From Alteromonas sp. KUL42 (GTDB taxonomy: Bacteria; Pseudomonadota; Gammaproteobacteria; Enterobacterales; Alteromonadaceae): 64,000 nt of DNA. Shown here piece by piece: positions 8,818-19,058 of this stretch. Location: the NCBI RefSeq assembly GCF_006538325.1, contig NZ_BJKK01000008.1, positions 1-64,000 of the forward strand, given 5' to 3'. The notes below the pieces were generated by a model. The model did not search any database. It was not told the DNA's origin and saw only the letters and a list, made by a program, of their open reading frames with translations. Position numbers and translations under genes: made by a program. The first letter of the stretch is position 1, and each line of letters starts with the position of its first letter.

Positions 8818-10092
8818 ATGACTTTACTCGCCCTCGGTATTAACCACAAAACAGCCCCAGTCGCACTACGTGAAAAAGTGGCCTTTACACCAGATTCTTT
8901 GGTGGAAGCCCTTGCGAGCTTAAAAAAGCTCGATGGCGTTGACGAGTCGGTCATTGTGTCGACTTGTAATCGCACAGAACTATACGTAAATACGCAAGAT
9001 GACAGTGGTCAAAAGCTGTTGCAGTGGCTAAGTGAATTTCATCACCTCAATGTGGAAGATATTGCGAATAACAGCTATGTATTATCGCAAGATGATGCGG
9101 TAAAGCACATAATGCGTGTGGCGAGTGGTTTAGATTCGTTAATATTGGGTGAGCCACAAATACTTGGGCAGGTAAAACAAGCCTACGGTGATGCAAAGCA
9201 CTCGGGTATGATCAGCAGTGAATTTGATAAACTGTTTCAACATACCTTTTCTGTTGCAAAACGAGTGCGAAGTGAAACAGACATAGGCGCAAATGCCGTA
9301 AGTGTAGCTTATGCGGCTGTGCAGTTGGCAAAACACATATTTGCTGAGCTGCCTAAACGATCTGTTTTGTTGGTCGGTGCAGGTGAGACCATAGAACTTG
9401 TGGCGCAACATTTAAAAGAACAGGGTGTAAGTTGTTTAGCGGTTGCTAATCGCACTGTAGCTCGCGCTGAAGCGCTGGCTGAAACACTCGGTGCCAGTGT
9501 GTATACGCTCTCTCAAGTGCCTGAGCATCTTAAAGATTTTGATATAGTGATCAGTTCCACAGCCAGTCAGCTACCCTTAATTGGTAAAGGCATGGTGGAA
9601 AAAGCGCTTAAGCAGCGCAAGAACATGCCGATGTTTCTGGTGGACTTAGCAGTACCAAGAGACATTGAGTCTGAAGTAAACGAGCTGGGTGATGCCTATT
9701 TATACACGGTAGACGACCTACAGCACATCGTTCAAAAGAATTTAGAAAATAGAGAACAAGCTGCCCTTGAAGCAGAGAAGCTAATAGATAAGCAAGCTGG
9801 CGACTACATGAGTTGGAAGCAGTCGCAGCAATCTATTGATTTAGTAAGGCAGTATCGTCAAAAGGGCATGGCACAACGTGACGAACTGGTAGAAAAGGCC
9901 AAAGCACAACTGGCTGAGGGTAAAGAGGCTAGCGCGGTGTTAGAAGAGATGGCGTACAAGCTAACCAATGCGCTTTTACACCCTACCACGTTGGCGTTGC
10001 GCGAAGCAGCCATGCAAGATGATCAAGCATTAAGCCGTTGGATGGGTCAAGCATTAGCATTGTCTGATTATTCGTCAGATGAGAATAAATAA
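8818..10092 (+). CDS. hemA: Glutamyl-tRNA reductase
   Basis: This enzyme reduces glutamyl-tRNA(Glu) to glutamate-1-semialdehyde, the first step of C5 tetrapyrrole synthesis. I place the start at 8818 because MTLLALGINHKTAPV is the family's N-terminus; in-frame ATGs at 8770 and 8812 are less likely. The catalytic Cys50 is in VSTCNRTELY. An NADPH-binding region (VLLVGAGETIELVAQHL) and a C-terminal helical dimerisation domain follow. The length, 424 residues, is typical. It heads the hemA-prfA-prmC operon. Confidence 0.96.
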   Translation: MTLLALGINHKTAPVALREKVAFTPDSLVEALASLKKLDGVDESVIVSTCNRTELYVNTQDDSGQKLLQWLSEFHHLNVEDIANNSYVLSQDDAVKHIMRVASGLDSLILGEPQILGQVKQAYGDAKHSGMISSEFDKLFQHTFSVAKRVRSETDIGANAVSVAYAAVQLAKHIFAELPKRSVLLVGAGETIELVAQHLKEQGVSCLAVANRTVARAEALAETLGASVYTLSQVPEHLKDFDIVISSTASQLPLIGKGMVEKALKQRKNMPMFLVDLAVPRDIESEVNELGDAYLYTVDDLQHIVQKNLENREQAALEAEKLIDKQAGDYMSWKQSQQSIDLVRQYRQKGMAQRDELVEKAKAQLAEGKEASAVLEEMAYKLTNALLHPTTLALREAAMQDDQALSRWMGQALALSDYSSDENK

Positions 10093-10107
10093 GGTAATAA
10101 GAAGCAT

Positions 10108-11193
10108 ATGAAAGAGTCGGTAGTTAGGAAGCTCGAACACTTAGTAGAGCGTTTCGAAGAAGTTCAGGCCCTGTTAGGCGACCCTGAGGTTATCGGCAAT
10201 CAAGAGAAGTTTCGCAACTTGTCAAAAGAGTTCAGCCAGTTGGAAGATGTGGTTGCAGGGTTTAATGCCTATCAGCAGGCGCAGGAAAACTTGGCGTCTG
10301 CGATGGAAATGCTAAACGAAGACGACGCTGAAATGCGTGAAATGGCGCAAGAGGAAATGAAAGAGGCTAAGGCTGAAATCGAGCGTCTTGAGACTGAATT
10401 ACAAGTTTTACTTCTGCCGAAAGATCCTAACGATGACAACAACTGCTTCTTAGAAATTCGCGCGGGTGCAGGTGGTGATGAAGCCGCTATCTTCGCCGGT
10501 GATCTTTTCCGTATGTACAGTCGCTATGCAGAAAGTCGTGGTTGGCGTGTAGAACTTGTTAACGCCAACGAAGGCGAGCATGGCGGGTATAAAGAAGTTA
10601 TCGCTAATGTTAGCGGTGATGGCGTTTACGGCATATTGAAGTTTGAATCAGGTGGTCACCGCGTTCAACGTGTTCCAGAAACCGAATCACAAGGTCGAAT
10701 TCATACATCAGCTTGTACAGTAGCGGTTTTACCCGAAATTCCAGAGTCTGAGGCCATTGAAATTAACCCTGCGGAGCTTCGCATTGATACCTTCCGTGCG
10801 TCGGGTGCCGGTGGTCAGCACGTTAACAAAACAGATTCTGCAATTCGTATTACCCACTTACCAACGGGCCTAGTGGTAGAATGTCAAGACGAGCGTTCAC
10901 AGCATAAAAACCGTGCTAAGGCGATGTCAGTGCTTCAAGCACGCTTAAACCAAATTGAGGAAGAGAAGCGCGCTGCAGAAGAAGCATCTACTCGAAAAAG
11001 CTTGGTGGGCAGTGGCGATCGTTCAGAGCGTATTCGAACCTATAATTTCCCACAAGGTCGCGTAACAGACCACCGTATAAATCTTACTATCTATCGCCTT
11101 GATGAAGTGGTGGAAGGGGACTTAAAACAACTTATCGACCCTATTTTACAAGAACACCAAGCTGACTTGTTAGCCTCGCTGTCTGACGAATAA
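10108..11193 (+). CDS. prfA: Peptide chain release factor 1
   Basis: The 361-residue protein terminates translation at UAA/UAG. The stop-codon-reading tripeptide P-E-T is at 190-192 and the catalytic GGQ at 235-237 ([10 protein letters not shown]). The GGQ glutamine is the substrate of PrmC, encoded 2 bp downstream. It starts 15 bp after hemA. Confidence 0.98.
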   Translation: MKESVVRKLEHLVERFEEVQALLGDPEVIGNQEKFRNLSKEFSQLEDVVAGFNAYQQAQENLASAMEMLNEDDAEMREMAQEEMKEAKAEIERLETELQVLLLPKDPNDDNNCFLEIRAGAGGDEAAIFAGDLFRMYSRYAESRGWRVELVNANEGEHGGYKEVIANVSGDGVYGILKFESGGHRVQRVPETESQGRIHTSACTVAVLPEIPESEAIEINPAELRIDTFRASGAGGQHVNKTDSAIRITHLPTGLVVECQDERSQHKNRAKAMSVLQARLNQIEEEKRAAEEASTRKSLVGSGDRSERIRTYNFPQGRVTDHRINLTIYRLDEVVEGDLKQLIDPILQEHQADLLASLSDE

Positions 11194-11195
11194 GT

Positions 11196-12050
11196 ATGCG
11201 TATTGATGCGGCTCTCGCATGGGCTACACAACAACTCGAGGGCGGCCAGTCGCCCTCTGTTGATGCAAAGGTTATTTTGTCTCATTTGTTAAATCAGTCC
11301 CAAACTTATCTTTTTACGTGGCCAGAAAAACACATAGATGATGCTATTCTCGCGCAATTTGAAAGTGCCATTGCAAAAAGGCAAACCGGTGAACCGGTGG
11401 CTTACATTATTGGTAAACGCGACTTCTGGACCTTGTCCCTTGAAACCTCACTGCATACCTTAATTCCTCGCCCTGACACCGAAGTGTTGGTTGAAAAAGT
11501 ATTAGATTGGGCTCTTGCTAAGCAGTCGCAAATTCCAGTAGCTGAAATGACAATTTGTGATTTAGGCACGGGAACTGGTGCTATTGCACTGGCGCTGGCA
11601 TCAGAATTGCCAACCGCAAAGGTTATAGGTGTGGATTTTATTGAAGAAGCAGTGGCACTCGCAAAACGCAACGCAAAGCAAAATCATATTAAGAATGCGC
11701 AATTTCTTCGAAGTGATTGGTTCAGTGCAGTAGGGCAGCAGCAGTTTGATATCATTGTTTCAAACCCGCCTTATATTGAAGATACTAGTCCATATCTTGT
11801 TGAAGGAGATGTGCGATTTGAACCCAAATCGGCACTCACATCCGGTGCTGATGGGCTAGATGACATAAGACATATCACTAAACTAGCGCCTTTCCACTTG
11901 AAAAATGGAGGGCTCCTCGCTTTTGAGCACGGATTTGATCAAGGAGAACCCGTTCGTCAACTCCTTAGTAATGAAGGGTTTAGTAACGTTCTGACAGTTC
12001 GCGACTACGGCGGAAACGACCGGGTTACCTTAGGTACATTAATAAGATAA
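11196..12050 (+). CDS. prmC: Release factor glutamine methyltransferase
   Basis: This 284-residue SAM-dependent enzyme N5-methylates the GGQ glutamine of RF1 and RF2. The SAM-binding motif DLGTGTGAI is at 122-130 and the NPPY substrate motif at 190-193. An N-terminal helical domain (about 1-80) recognises the release factor. It follows prfA with a 2-bp gap. Confidence 0.96.
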   Translation: MRIDAALAWATQQLEGGQSPSVDAKVILSHLLNQSQTYLFTWPEKHIDDAILAQFESAIAKRQTGEPVAYIIGKRDFWTLSLETSLHTLIPRPDTEVLVEKVLDWALAKQSQIPVAEMTICDLGTGTGAIALALASELPTAKVIGVDFIEEAVALAKRNAKQNHIKNAQFLRSDWFSAVGQQQFDIIVSNPPYIEDTSPYLVEGDVRFEPKSALTSGADGLDDIRHITKLAPFHLKNGGLLAFEHGFDQGEPVRQLLSNEGFSNVLTVRDYGGNDRVTLGTLIR

Positions 12051-12168
12051 TTCTGCATACTTGCTTAAATTTTGTTTTGCATTAGTATCTTTGAAACGAA
12101 CCAAAAAATAAAAAAGCGAAAAGCTTAACAGTTTTATAATACGGGTTATACATTACAGGACGTACCAG

Positions 12169-13737
12169 ATGAACGATGATTTTCTGTTTGCTGAAGATGA
12201 TGAAGAACAAGAGCTAGATGATCTGGGTAGCTGGAAAGTACTTATTGTTGACGACGAACCGGAAGTACACGCGGTTACCAAACTTGCATTAAATGATTTT
12301 AGCCTCAATGGGAAAACACTCGAGTTCGTGAGTGCATACAGTGGGGAAGAAGCAAAGAAATGCTTTAGAGAACACGATGATATAGCTGTCGTGTTGCTTG
12401 ATGTTGTGATGGAAACCGACGATGCTGGTTTACAAGTAGCGGAATACATTCGCAACGAATTAGATAACCACTTCACGCGCATTATTTTAAGAACAGGGCA
12501 ACCCGGTCAGGCGCCAGAAAAAGACGTTATCATTAACTACGACATTAATGATTATAAGTCGAAAACTGAACTCACCGCGCAAAAGCTTTTTACTGTTATT
12601 ATTGCTGCACTTCGTTCTTATCGTGACATTATCGTCATTGAAGAAAATCGCCGAGGCCTAGAAAAAATTATTGATGCCTCTGTGGACCTTTTTTCTTCGC
12701 GTTCCCTTGAAAAGTTCATGCAAGGTATTATTCAGCAACTCGCCTCTATCTTGGGATGCTCTAAGGATGCCGCATATATCACGACGGCTGTTGCGACTAC
12801 GTCGCGCACGTTAGAAAACTTTAACAGTGCCATGGGTAAAGATGAGCTTTATGTATTTGCAGGTAATGGAGAGTACGCCAGTAAGGAAGGTATTGCTCTG
12901 AAAGACGCTATCAGCGCACAGGAATATGCATTATGTGCACAAGCTATGCGCGACAAGAAAATCGTTTATGCTGAAGATCATGTTGTGGCCTATTGTAATA
13001 GCAAGTCGCACAAGGGGGCCTTGCTGTATTTGTCTGGTCTTCCCCGTAGAATTGGCGAAAGTGACAGGCACCTAGTGAAGCGTTTCTCCGACAGTGTGCA
13101 ACTCGCGTTTGATAATGTGTTAAAAACCGTTGACGTTGAAGCGACACAACGAGAAATCATTGAGCGCTTAGGTAAAGTGCTTGAGCATGAGTCTGAATCG
13201 TCAAATCATATCAATCGCATGGTTGAAATGGCAGGGCTACTGGCAAGCAAAGCGGGGTTGAATGAAAAACAAATACACGCCTTGAAACTCGCACTGCCGT
13301 TACACGATATAGGGACATCCATTGTACCCAAATCTATATTGCATAAAACATCACCGCTCAGCGAAGATGAAATTTTCGAAATTCGCAAGCATGCGGAATT
13401 TGGCTATCAAATATTGAAAAACTCTACGCGACCCACTATTCAACTGGCCGCTACCTTAGCACGTGAGCATCATGAACGTTGGGATGGAAAAGGTTACCCC
13501 GATGGTTTGTCGAAAGAGAACATTAAAATAGAAAGTCGTATAGCCACCTTGGTTGACGTCTTCGATGCTTTGCTCAATGAAAGGCCATACAAACCTGCAT
13601 GGCCGGTAGATAAAGTAGAAGAAGCGTTGCGTCAGGAGAGTGGGCAGCATTTTGACCCCTCATTGGTTAAATTGCTTCTTGATGATCTTCCAGCATTTAT
13701 GGCGATTCAAACTCACTTTCCAGACGAACCAAAATAA
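12169..13737 (+). CDS. Response regulator with HD-GYP domain (REC-DUF3369-like-HD-GYP)
   Basis: The 522-residue protein has an acidic N-terminus and a receiver domain (about 22-150). Its acidic pocket is DDE at 28-30, the phospho-acceptor is Asp78 and the conserved lysine Lys130. A middle region (about 165-330) looks like the sensor domain often found in such regulators. A C-terminal HD-GYP domain contains LPLHDIGTSIVPKSIL and REHHERWDGKGYPDGL. HD-GYP domains hydrolyse cyclic-di-GMP. The usual HDIGK lysine is Thr here, so activity should not be assumed. No histidine kinase lies next to it. It sits within the prmC-sirB2-kdsA run, where sirB1 is often found in relatives. Confidence 0.88.
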   Translation: MNDDFLFAEDDEEQELDDLGSWKVLIVDDEPEVHAVTKLALNDFSLNGKTLEFVSAYSGEEAKKCFREHDDIAVVLLDVVMETDDAGLQVAEYIRNELDNHFTRIILRTGQPGQAPEKDVIINYDINDYKSKTELTAQKLFTVIIAALRSYRDIIVIEENRRGLEKIIDASVDLFSSRSLEKFMQGIIQQLASILGCSKDAAYITTAVATTSRTLENFNSAMGKDELYVFAGNGEYASKEGIALKDAISAQEYALCAQAMRDKKIVYAEDHVVAYCNSKSHKGALLYLSGLPRRIGESDRHLVKRFSDSVQLAFDNVLKTVDVEATQREIIERLGKVLEHESESSNHINRMVEMAGLLASKAGLNEKQIHALKLALPLHDIGTSIVPKSILHKTSPLSEDEIFEIRKHAEFGYQILKNSTRPTIQLAATLAREHHERWDGKGYPDGLSKENIKIESRIATLVDVFDALLNERPYKPAWPVDKVEEALRQESGQHFDPSLVKLLLDDLPAFMAIQTHFPDEPK

Positions 13738-13946
13738 AGTGATTAAAGCGCGATTAAAAGAAACGAGACATAACATTCCAAACCAATCATAATATTAAGT
13801 GCTTAAGAGCCTGTTATTTGTGCCCACCAAACTACGTATATTTGCGATTGTCTGACTAAAAAAATGACTCATGCACAATGTATAAACAAAGGTGAGCAAG
13901 CTCTAGGGCACCTGAGTTTTTTTGAATTACTAACAGGACTTATTTT

Positions 13947-14318
13947 ATGTATATGATGGCTAAGCACCTACACTTAACGGCTGTAGCACTCAGTATTCTC
14001 TTTTTTGTGTTTAGGTTTATTTGGTCACAATTTGATGCCCAGGCATTGTCAAAAAAATGGGTGAAAATACTGCCACATGTTATCGATACCATTCTATTGG
14101 CAAGTGCAATTTGGTTGTGTGTTATTCTGTCTCAATACCCGTTTGCAAATGCATGGCTAACTTTTAAGTTAATTGGTGTTGTGCTGTATATCGTATTAGG
14201 TTTGTTTGCGCTCAAAAGGGCAAAAAGCACTGTTGGCCGTTGGGCTTTTTTTGTTGCGGCGCTGGCTGTATTAATGGCAACGGCAATGGTTGCAGTAACT
14301 AAACAACCGCTTTTTTAA
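13947..14318 (+). CDS. SirB2-family inner-membrane protein
   Basis: This 123-residue protein has four predicted membrane segments: HLTAVALSILFFVFRFIW, DTILLASAIWLCVIL, FKLIGVVLYIVLGLFAL and FFVAALAVLMATAMVAV. The KHLHLTAVALSI start and the position between prmC and kdsA match the SirB2 family. Its molecular function is not established. It lies 32 bp upstream of kdsA. Confidence 0.8.
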   Translation: MYMMAKHLHLTAVALSILFFVFRFIWSQFDAQALSKKWVKILPHVIDTILLASAIWLCVILSQYPFANAWLTFKLIGVVLYIVLGLFALKRAKSTVGRWAFFVAALAVLMATAMVAVTKQPLF

Positions 14319-14338
14319 GTACTTTTTTAAAGATATAA

Positions 14339-15205
<867 letters not shown>

Positions 15206-15230
15206 TACTGCTTATATTGACTACTTGATG

Positions 15231-15260
15231 GCGTATGCCGGTGCTTGCACCGGCATGCGT
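15231..15260. terminator. Perfect 10-bp inverted repeat after kdsA, likely bidirectional terminator
   Basis: ATGCCGGTGC (15235-15244) and GCACCGGCAT (15247-15256) are perfect inverted repeats, with a further partial GCGT/ACGC match outside. It lies between the convergent ends of kdsA and the small exported protein gene. No strong U tract follows on either strand, so it may act as a barrier or rho-related end. Confidence 0.5.
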
Positions 15261-15278
15261 ATCAGGTGTGAGAGGGGT

Positions 15279-15563
15279 TTATTCGCCTTGTGTGACGACA
15301 GTACTCTCTTCACGTTCGGTCATAGCTAACAAGTTCTTGTGTAATTGAACTTGAGTTGCTTCTGCCAATATAGCTTTTGATTGCTTCTTAACAATGATAT
15401 GCGCATCGTTCTCAGGTAGCACATCGGCCATCTTTACACTCGTCATTGCGGTATTAATAAGAGATTGTAGATTGATCTTTTCTGGTTGTGCGTTAGCATT
15501 TGCCGCGGCACTGGCGAATGCCATTACAGAAACACTAGCTAAAAGTAATTTTTTCATTTTCAC
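15279..15563 (-). CDS. Small exported protein of unknown function
   Basis: The 94-residue protein has a clear Sec signal peptide (MKMKKLLLASVSVMAFASAA, cleavage after ANA near 24). The mature part of about 70 residues is polar and helical, without cysteines or known motifs. The ATG is preceded by GGTGTG, a weak ribosome binding site. It is probably a periplasmic protein. It is convergent with kdsA and I do not recognise a family. Confidence 0.65.
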   Translation of the reverse strand: MKMKKLLLASVSVMAFASAAANANAQPEKINLQSLINTAMTSVKMADVLPENDAHIIVKKQSKAILAEATQVQLHKNLLAMTEREESTVVTQGE

Positions 15564-15770
15564 ACCTAATAAAAATAATTAAAAATATGTTTTGAAATGT
15601 TAAATCTATTAACAATGATGTATTGTAAAATACTGAATTTAAAATCGCTTTTTAAAATTCGGGTAAATAGTAAACAGGATTAGGTTGAAAATAAAACGAG
15701 TTAAAGTATGGGATGTCATTAGAAAAACTAATGCTTTTGTCATGCTTCGGTCACACTGGAATAAAAAGTA

Positions 15771-16673
15771 ATGATGCACCGACGTTTACCCCCGCTGAAT
15801 GCCCTTAAGGCCTTTGAGGCGGCTGCCCGTCATCTAAGTTTTACGAAAGCGGCAGATGAGCTTTTTGTAACTCAAGCTGCGGTGAGCCATCAAATCAAAG
15901 CATTAGAAGAGTTTCTTTCAATGAAATTGTTTCTAAGGCGAAATCGCACACTATTACTTACTGAGGAAGGCCAAGCTTACTTTCTCGAGTTAAAAGACAT
16001 CTTTAAGAACCTTCAAGAGGCAACGGAAAGGTTATTGGCCAAAGGCAGTAAAGGCGCAATAACCGTTGCCATGCCACCTAGTTTCGCCAGCCAATGGTTG
16101 GTGCCCCGTATTCATAAGTTTAGTTTGGCACATCCTGATATTGACGTGCGTATTAAAGCGGTGGACTACGATGAAGGCTTTCTAGAAGACGATGTCGATG
16201 TTGCCATTTATTACGGAAAAGGGCGCTGGGTTGGTTTGCAGGCCGACCAATTGCACAGAGAGTTTCTCACCCCATTATGTTCTCCTTTGCTTTTCCAAGG
16301 GCCAAAGCCGTTATCTGATTTGTCAGACTTACGACATCACGTATTACTTCACGACATGAGTCGAACCGCTTGGAAAAACTGGCTCAAGCATGTTGGCGTG
16401 CCGGGTATTAATGTGAATCAAGGGCCTGTTTTTAGTCATTCAATGCTGGTGTTACAAGCCGCTGCTTTAGGGCAGGGTATTGCTTTGGGCAATACAGTAC
16501 TTGCTCGCCCTGAAATTGAAGCCGGTCGATTAGTTATGCCTTTCGAAGAGCGTGTGGAAAGTAGAGACGCGTTTTACTTGGTGTGTGAGGAGTCTCAAGC
16601 TGAATTAGGTAAGATAGCCGCATTTAGAGACTGGATTTTATCTTTGGTTGAAGCTGAACAAGACGATGTTTGA
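15771..16673 (+). CDS. gcvA: LysR-family transcriptional regulator, GcvA-like
   Basis: The 300-residue protein has an N-terminal winged helix-turn-helix (LPPLNALKAFEAAARHLSFTK ... TQAAVSHQIKALE, about 6-65) and a LysR effector domain (about 92-295). The PPLNALKAFEAAARH start is characteristic of GcvA, activator or repressor of the glycine cleavage system. The neighbours DUF423 and rlmM match the enterobacterial gcvA-ygdD-rlmM order. An in-frame ATG three bases downstream (15774) is equally possible as the start. Confidence 0.85.
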   Translation: MMHRRLPPLNALKAFEAAARHLSFTKAADELFVTQAAVSHQIKALEEFLSMKLFLRRNRTLLLTEEGQAYFLELKDIFKNLQEATERLLAKGSKGAITVAMPPSFASQWLVPRIHKFSLAHPDIDVRIKAVDYDEGFLEDDVDVAIYYGKGRWVGLQADQLHREFLTPLCSPLLFQGPKPLSDLSDLRHHVLLHDMSRTAWKNWLKHVGVPGINVNQGPVFSHSMLVLQAAALGQGIALGNTVLARPEIEAGRLVMPFEERVESRDAFYLVCEESQAELGKIAAFRDWILSLVEAEQDDV

Positions 16674-17301
16674 TATAGAAATAAATAAGGCAACTGACCC
16701 TCAGGCGTGCTTAGTTTTAGCCCATGGCGCAGGTGCAGGGAAAGAGGATGAGTTTATGCAAGACATTGCACAGAAGCTTTGCGCTCTTCAAATTAACGTG
16801 GTGTTGTTTAACTTTCCTTATATGCAAACCATTAAAGAAACGGGAAAGCGAAGACCTCCTGATAAAGCTGACAAACTTTTAGCGCACTTTGAAAGTGTTA
16901 TCGACAAGGTTTTTGAGGAGGGAAATACCTTGCCTTTGTACATTGGTGGTAAATCAATGGGCGGAAGGATGGCAAGTATGCTGTTAGATAACCTTGAACT
17001 GGCCGAAGGCGCTATTGCATTAGGTTATCCTTTCCACCCTCCTGGAAAGCCTGAAAAAACACGCACAGCGCATTTAGAGTGTATGAAAAAGCCAATGCTG
17101 ATTATTCAAGGTGAACGAGATACTTTTGGAACACAGCAAGAAATACTGCAATATTCGTTGGCAGACAGCATCGAATTAGCATTCTTAAGTGACGGCGATC
17201 ACAGTTTTAAACCTCGTAAGGCCAGTGGTGAAACACAACAAGCGCATATCGAGTCTGCGGCGACAATAGTGGCAGATTTCATCAACCGCCAATTACCTTA
17301 A
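16666..17301 (+). CDS. Alpha/beta hydrolase (KANL3/Tex30-like)
   Basis: The 211-residue protein has the family's LVLAHGAGAGKEDEFM start and a nucleophile motif GKSMGGRMAS (Ser97). The likely Asp152 is in QGERDTFG and His179 in DGDHSFKPR. I start it at ATG 16666, which overlaps the gcvA stop as ATGTTTGA; a TTG further upstream is not needed. Substrate unknown. It is an insertion in the otherwise conserved gcvA-DUF423-rlmM order. Confidence 0.8.
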   Translation: MFDIEINKATDPQACLVLAHGAGAGKEDEFMQDIAQKLCALQINVVLFNFPYMQTIKETGKRRPPDKADKLLAHFESVIDKVFEEGNTLPLYIGGKSMGGRMASMLLDNLELAEGAIALGYPFHPPGKPEKTRTAHLECMKKPMLIIQGERDTFGTQQEILQYSLADSIELAFLSDGDHSFKPRKASGETQQAHIESAATIVADFINRQLP

Positions 17302-17350
17302 TATCAAACATATTGTGTTGGCTTGCGATAAAAAATGAGCAAATCTTTGT

Positions 17351-17791
17351 ATGACAAAAGTAGAAAATAGCGTACCTCCGATAAACCGGTGGTTTTTAGT
17401 TTGTGGCGCCCTCTTGGCTGGCTTTAGTGTTGTACTGGGTGCATTCGGCGCGCATGGGTTAAAGCAAGTGCTATCACCAAATAGCTTAATCACCTTTGAA
17501 ATTGCGGTGCGCTATCAAATGTATCACGGTTTAGCGTTACTTCTTTTGCCTGTTTTGGCAGCTTATGTATCACGCAAATGGCTTAATCGAGTCGCTCTGT
17601 GTTTTATCATTGGTTGTGTGCTGTTTAGTGGGAGCCTATATGCCCTTGCGGTAACAGGAATTAAATGGTTCGGCCCAATTACACCTATCGGTGGTATGTT
17701 CTTTATTGTTGGGTGGGGGTTACTTGTGGTTGGATTAATTAAAGCTCGCACATCAATAGGAGATAAGGGAGAAAATGATGTCAAATCATAG
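17351..17791 (+). CDS. DUF423 family inner-membrane protein (YgdD-like)
   Basis: This 146-residue protein has four membrane helices and the family signature GAFGAHGLKQ near residue 37, with RYQMYHGLALL following. Function is unknown. Its end overlaps the start of rlmM by 17 bp, so the two are co-translated, as in E. coli ygdD-rlmM. Confidence 0.88.
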   Translation: MTKVENSVPPINRWFLVCGALLAGFSVVLGAFGAHGLKQVLSPNSLITFEIAVRYQMYHGLALLLLPVLAAYVSRKWLNRVALCFIIGCVLFSGSLYALAVTGIKWFGPITPIGGMFFIVGWGLLVVGLIKARTSIGDKGENDVKS

Positions 17792-18875
17792 TGTACTCGC
17801 CTATTGCCGACCGGGTTATGAAAGCGACACGGCTAATGAACTGACTACGCGTTATGGTGAAGCCGGTTGCTTTGGTTATCCAGTGTCAAAGAAAAACCAA
17901 GGTTTCGTTCACTACCATTTGTACGATGCTACCCAGTTAGAAGCCTGTATTACTCAGTTTGCTGTTAACGATAGTATTTTTCCTCGACAGCTAATCGCTG
18001 TGTTTTCGACTATGGCAGACATCGAAAAAGAGGACAGAGTAGGGCAAATTCTAGACGCACTAAGTAGCGTAGAAAAACCTTTTTCCGTGTTTGGCGCCAT
18101 TGATGTTGAATATCCTGATACTGAAGACGGTAAGACATTAGCAAAATTCTGCAGAAAGTTTACGGTTCCCTTAAGACAAGCGCTACGCAAAGCGAATTGG
18201 CTTACAGCAAAAGAAAATAAGGGAAAGCCTAAACTGCATATTTTCTTTGAATCATTTGAATGTTGTCATATTGGCTATACATTACCAAGCCATGCAAGCC
18301 ATGATCATTTGGGCATTTGCCGATTAAAGTTCCCGAGTGATGCACCAAGCCGCTCTACGTTAAAGCTTGAAGATGCACTGGTGAATATGCTTGATGAAAA
18401 GCAGCAGGCCAAAGTACTAAGAAGTGGCGGGCGAGCGGTAGATTTGGGCGCATGCCCGGGTGGCTGGACGTATCAATTAGTTAAACGCGGTATGTATGTT
18501 GAAGCTATCGACAACGGGCTTGTTGCCGATAGTTTAATGAGTACAGGGCTGGTAGAGCATCACGCTGCAGATGGTTTTACTTACCGACCACAATTTGGTC
18601 GTGTAGATTTGCTCGTATGTGATATGATAGAGCAACCCGATAGGGTAGCTAAGTTAATGGGTGACTGGTTAATTAAACACTGGGCCACGCATGCCATTTT
18701 TAATTTGAAGCTACCTATGAAGCAGCGCTATGAAACTGTTGTAGAAGCCATGACGTTGCTTAATGACCGGTTGAATGCACTTGAAGATGCATTTGCGGTG
18801 AAGGTGAGACATCTCTACCACGACAGAGATGAAGTTACAGTAACAATTGTTCGCACTTCAACAGATGAGGTGTGA
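17775..18875 (+). CDS. rlmM: 23S rRNA 2'-O-ribose C2498 methyltransferase
   Basis: This 366-residue protein combines an N-terminal THUMP-like RNA-binding region with a Rossmann methyltransferase containing VDLGACPGGWTYQL (SAM-binding) and a LVCDMIEQP segment. Conserved NLKLPMKQR precedes the C-terminus. It methylates C2498 of 23S rRNA. The second Met (17778) is an equally likely start. Last gene of the gcvA-side cluster. Confidence 0.95.
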   Translation: MMSNHSVLAYCRPGYESDTANELTTRYGEAGCFGYPVSKKNQGFVHYHLYDATQLEACITQFAVNDSIFPRQLIAVFSTMADIEKEDRVGQILDALSSVEKPFSVFGAIDVEYPDTEDGKTLAKFCRKFTVPLRQALRKANWLTAKENKGKPKLHIFFESFECCHIGYTLPSHASHDHLGICRLKFPSDAPSRSTLKLEDALVNMLDEKQQAKVLRSGGRAVDLGACPGGWTYQLVKRGMYVEAIDNGLVADSLMSTGLVEHHAADGFTYRPQFGRVDLLVCDMIEQPDRVAKLMGDWLIKHWATHAIFNLKLPMKQRYETVVEAMTLLNDRLNALEDAFAVKVRHLYHDRDEVTVTIVRTSTDEV

Positions 18876-19013
18876 TTTTGTTGTTGCTCAAAAAAATATC
18901 ATAATCTTGTTAGTTTTTGATATTTAAAGAAAATTTTAGATGGTGGCGCGGATTTGAGCTAACGAATTTTAGGTTTATGCTAAAAAAGGTGTAAATCTGG
19001 TATAGAAATCCTT

Positions 19014-19019
19014 TATAAT
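19014..19019 (+). promoter_or_regulatory. -10 element (TATAAT) of the EF-G gene
   Basis: A consensus TATAAT followed by a GC-rich CTCGCCG discriminator lies 40 bp before the fusA ATG. The -35 region at about 18991-18996 is poor, so an activator or UP element may contribute. The upstream region is A/T-rich. Confidence 0.55.
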
Positions 19020-19058
19020 CTCGCCGTTTTTTTACTCTGAACCAATGAAAGTGAACTA

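Noticed and set aside
15279-15563. Toxin or antimicrobial peptide
   Set aside because: It is small and secreted, but has no leader motif, cysteines or immunity gene nearby, so only an unknown exported protein is supported.
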